This document shows positions 5,599-6,166 of a stretch of 6,166 nt of DNA, piece after piece. Source of the DNA: JBNJEM01 sp051745935 (lineage in GTDB: Bacteria > Planctomycetota > Planctomycetia > Pirellulales > Pirellulaceae). The notes under the pieces are model-generated. The model was not told the origin of the DNA. It saw only the letters and a list, made by a program, of their open reading frames with translations, and made no database searches. The first letter of the stretch is position 1. Each line of letters begins with the position of its first letter. The DNA lies in NCBI GenBank assembly GCA_051745935.1, contig JBNJEM010000488.1, positions 1 through 6,166 of the forward strand, read 5' to 3'. The position numbers and the translations under genes were made by a program.

Positions 5599-5801
5599 TA
5601 CAAACCGACCAGTTGCTCGCCGCGATCCGCGTTCCGTCCGCGTCGTGCAGCGCGATAGATGGTGCTGATCCACGATACCAGGCCGCACGCGAGTCGCACC
5701 TTCAGAGCACGGGGTTCTGGCGATGGCAAGGGCATGGCGGCGTCCTGGCAGTTTTTTTGGACGTGTTCGTCCATCCGCGGCTCCTTGCCGACTTCGGCCA
5801 A

Positions 5802-5831
5802 TACACTACACTACACTACACTACACTACAC
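5802..5831 (+). repeat. Pentanucleotide microsatellite (TACAC)6
   Basis: Six perfect TACAC units, followed directly by two perfect copies of CTGGCTA (5831-5837 and 5838-5844). The array ends 62 bases before the glycosidase ATG, where the promoter or leader should be, so slippage would change spacing there. Confidence 0.95.
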
Positions 5832-5880
5832 TGGCTACTGGCTAGCAACTGCCCGCCACCTAGACGATAATGAACCACAC

Positions 5881-5885
5881 GGGAG
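5881..5885 (+). promoter_or_regulatory. Ribosome binding site of the glycosidase gene
   Basis: GGGAG lies 8 bases before the ATG at 5894 and favours it over the in-frame ATG codons at 5870 and 5918. Confidence 0.65.
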
Positions 5886-5893
5886 ATTACATC

Positions 5894-6166
5894 ATGCCTC
5901 AATCGGGTAAACAGCTAATGGTTTTTCGAACGGTATTCTTTTTCACGATCGCGGCGGCGATTGTTCCGATGGCGGCGGCGGAAAAGCCACTGGAACCGGT
6001 CCATTTTCAGAAAATCCGGATTAACGACTTTTGGAACGTCCAAGTCAAACGCCTCACCGAACAGTGGATTCCACACTGCATCAAACAGATGGAACAGGGA
6101 GGCGAAGGGGAGGAACTCTTGAACCTTGTACACGCGGCCAAGGCGTTACAAGGCGAAGAACATGGT
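5894..6166 (+). CDS. Secreted GH127/DUF1680-type glycosidase, N-terminal part
   Basis: The first 91 codons of a gene that leaves the window. Residues 1-29 look like a signal peptide: basic Lys6 and Arg12, a core around TVFFFTIAAAIV, and a cut near MAAA. The mature start, VHFQKIRINDFW (36-47) followed by an IPHCIKQMEQGG segment (59-70) and NLVHAAKALQGE (77-88), matches the opening of the DUF1680 family. That family includes beta-L-arabinofuranosidases (GH127) and has the pattern V-x-I-x-D-x-F-W, then a helix with I-P, then an N-F/L-x-x-A-A motif. The catalytic Cys/Glu residues lie downstream and cannot be checked. Export and the neighbouring sulfatase fit plant or algal glycan degradation. Activity within this family varies, so the substrate is left open. 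The start is supported by the GGGAG site; in-frame ATG codons at 5870 and 5918 are alternatives. Confidence 0.75.
   Translation, partial: MPQSGKQLMVFRTVFFFTIAAAIVPMAAAEKPLEPVHFQKIRINDFWNVQVKRLTEQWIPHCIKQMEQGGEGEELLNLVHAAKALQGEEHG

Larger units (their letters stand above)
5204..5869. other. Intergenic region between divergent permease and glycosidase genes
   Basis: These 666 bases separate genes transcribed away from each other, so they must hold both promoters; I could not pick convincing -35/-10 pairs. The stretch is rich in inverted repeats (listed separately), ends in a microsatellite, and shows only short overlapping frames without recognisable domains. The longest minus-strand frame (5598-5801) has no homology I recognise. 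Confidence 0.6.

Noticed and set aside
5093..5668. Plus-strand frame of 191 codons overlapping the permease start
   Set aside because: It is antisense to the permease for a stretch, then continues as Arg/Pro/His-rich sequence typical of GC-rich non-coding DNA.
5751..5757. T7 run as a rho-independent terminator on the plus strand
   Set aside because: No convincing stem precedes it and no plus-strand gene ends there.
5598..5801. Minus-strand frame of 67 codons in the intergenic region
   Set aside because: No recognisable domain, no clear ribosome site, and it overlaps equally open frames on the other strand.

Overview
The window looks like a piece of a planctomycete chromosome, probably of the Pirellulales type. 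This is inferred from gene content and style, not from a marker gene: a secreted formylglycine sulfatase, a Gfo/Idh/MocA oxidoreductase fragment, a GH127-type glycosidase, GC-rich DNA, loosely packed genes and many hairpin-rich extragenic repeats.

Layout. Positions 1-195 hold about three tandem copies of a 67-68 bp hairpin-bearing repeat. 196-388 (minus) is the 3' end of a DDE transposase with a one-base frameshift. 388-587 is an exact tandem duplication of a 100-bp element; a third, inverted copy lies at 3113-3212. 588-677 is unexplained. 678-1118 (minus) is an internal fragment of a Gfo/Idh/MocA dehydrogenase that has lost both ends. 1192-2685 (minus) is an intact exported sulfatase. Its ATG overlaps the stop codon of a sulfatase fragment (2682-2800 or a little beyond). 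That fragment is bounded by a MITE-like element (about 2801-3105) with inverted ends, internal hairpins and an 11-bp minisatellite, flanked by an 11-bp direct repeat. 3338-5203 (minus) is an APC-family permease fused to a PTS EIIA-like domain. 5204-5869 has no convincing gene but contains inverted repeats and a 5-bp microsatellite. 5894-6166 (plus) is the start of a secreted GH127/DUF1680 glycosidase that runs off the window.

How it fits together. The sulfatase, the oxidoreductase remnant and the glycosidase are gene types that planctomycetes use to take apart sulfated polysaccharides, so the locus is plausibly an eroded glycan-degradation region. The permease would import an amino acid or amine and may be controlled through its cytoplasmic EIIA-like tail. 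I found no complete new multi-gene system. The most unusual content is the layered repeat and element structure that has broken genes on both sides of the intact sulfatase.
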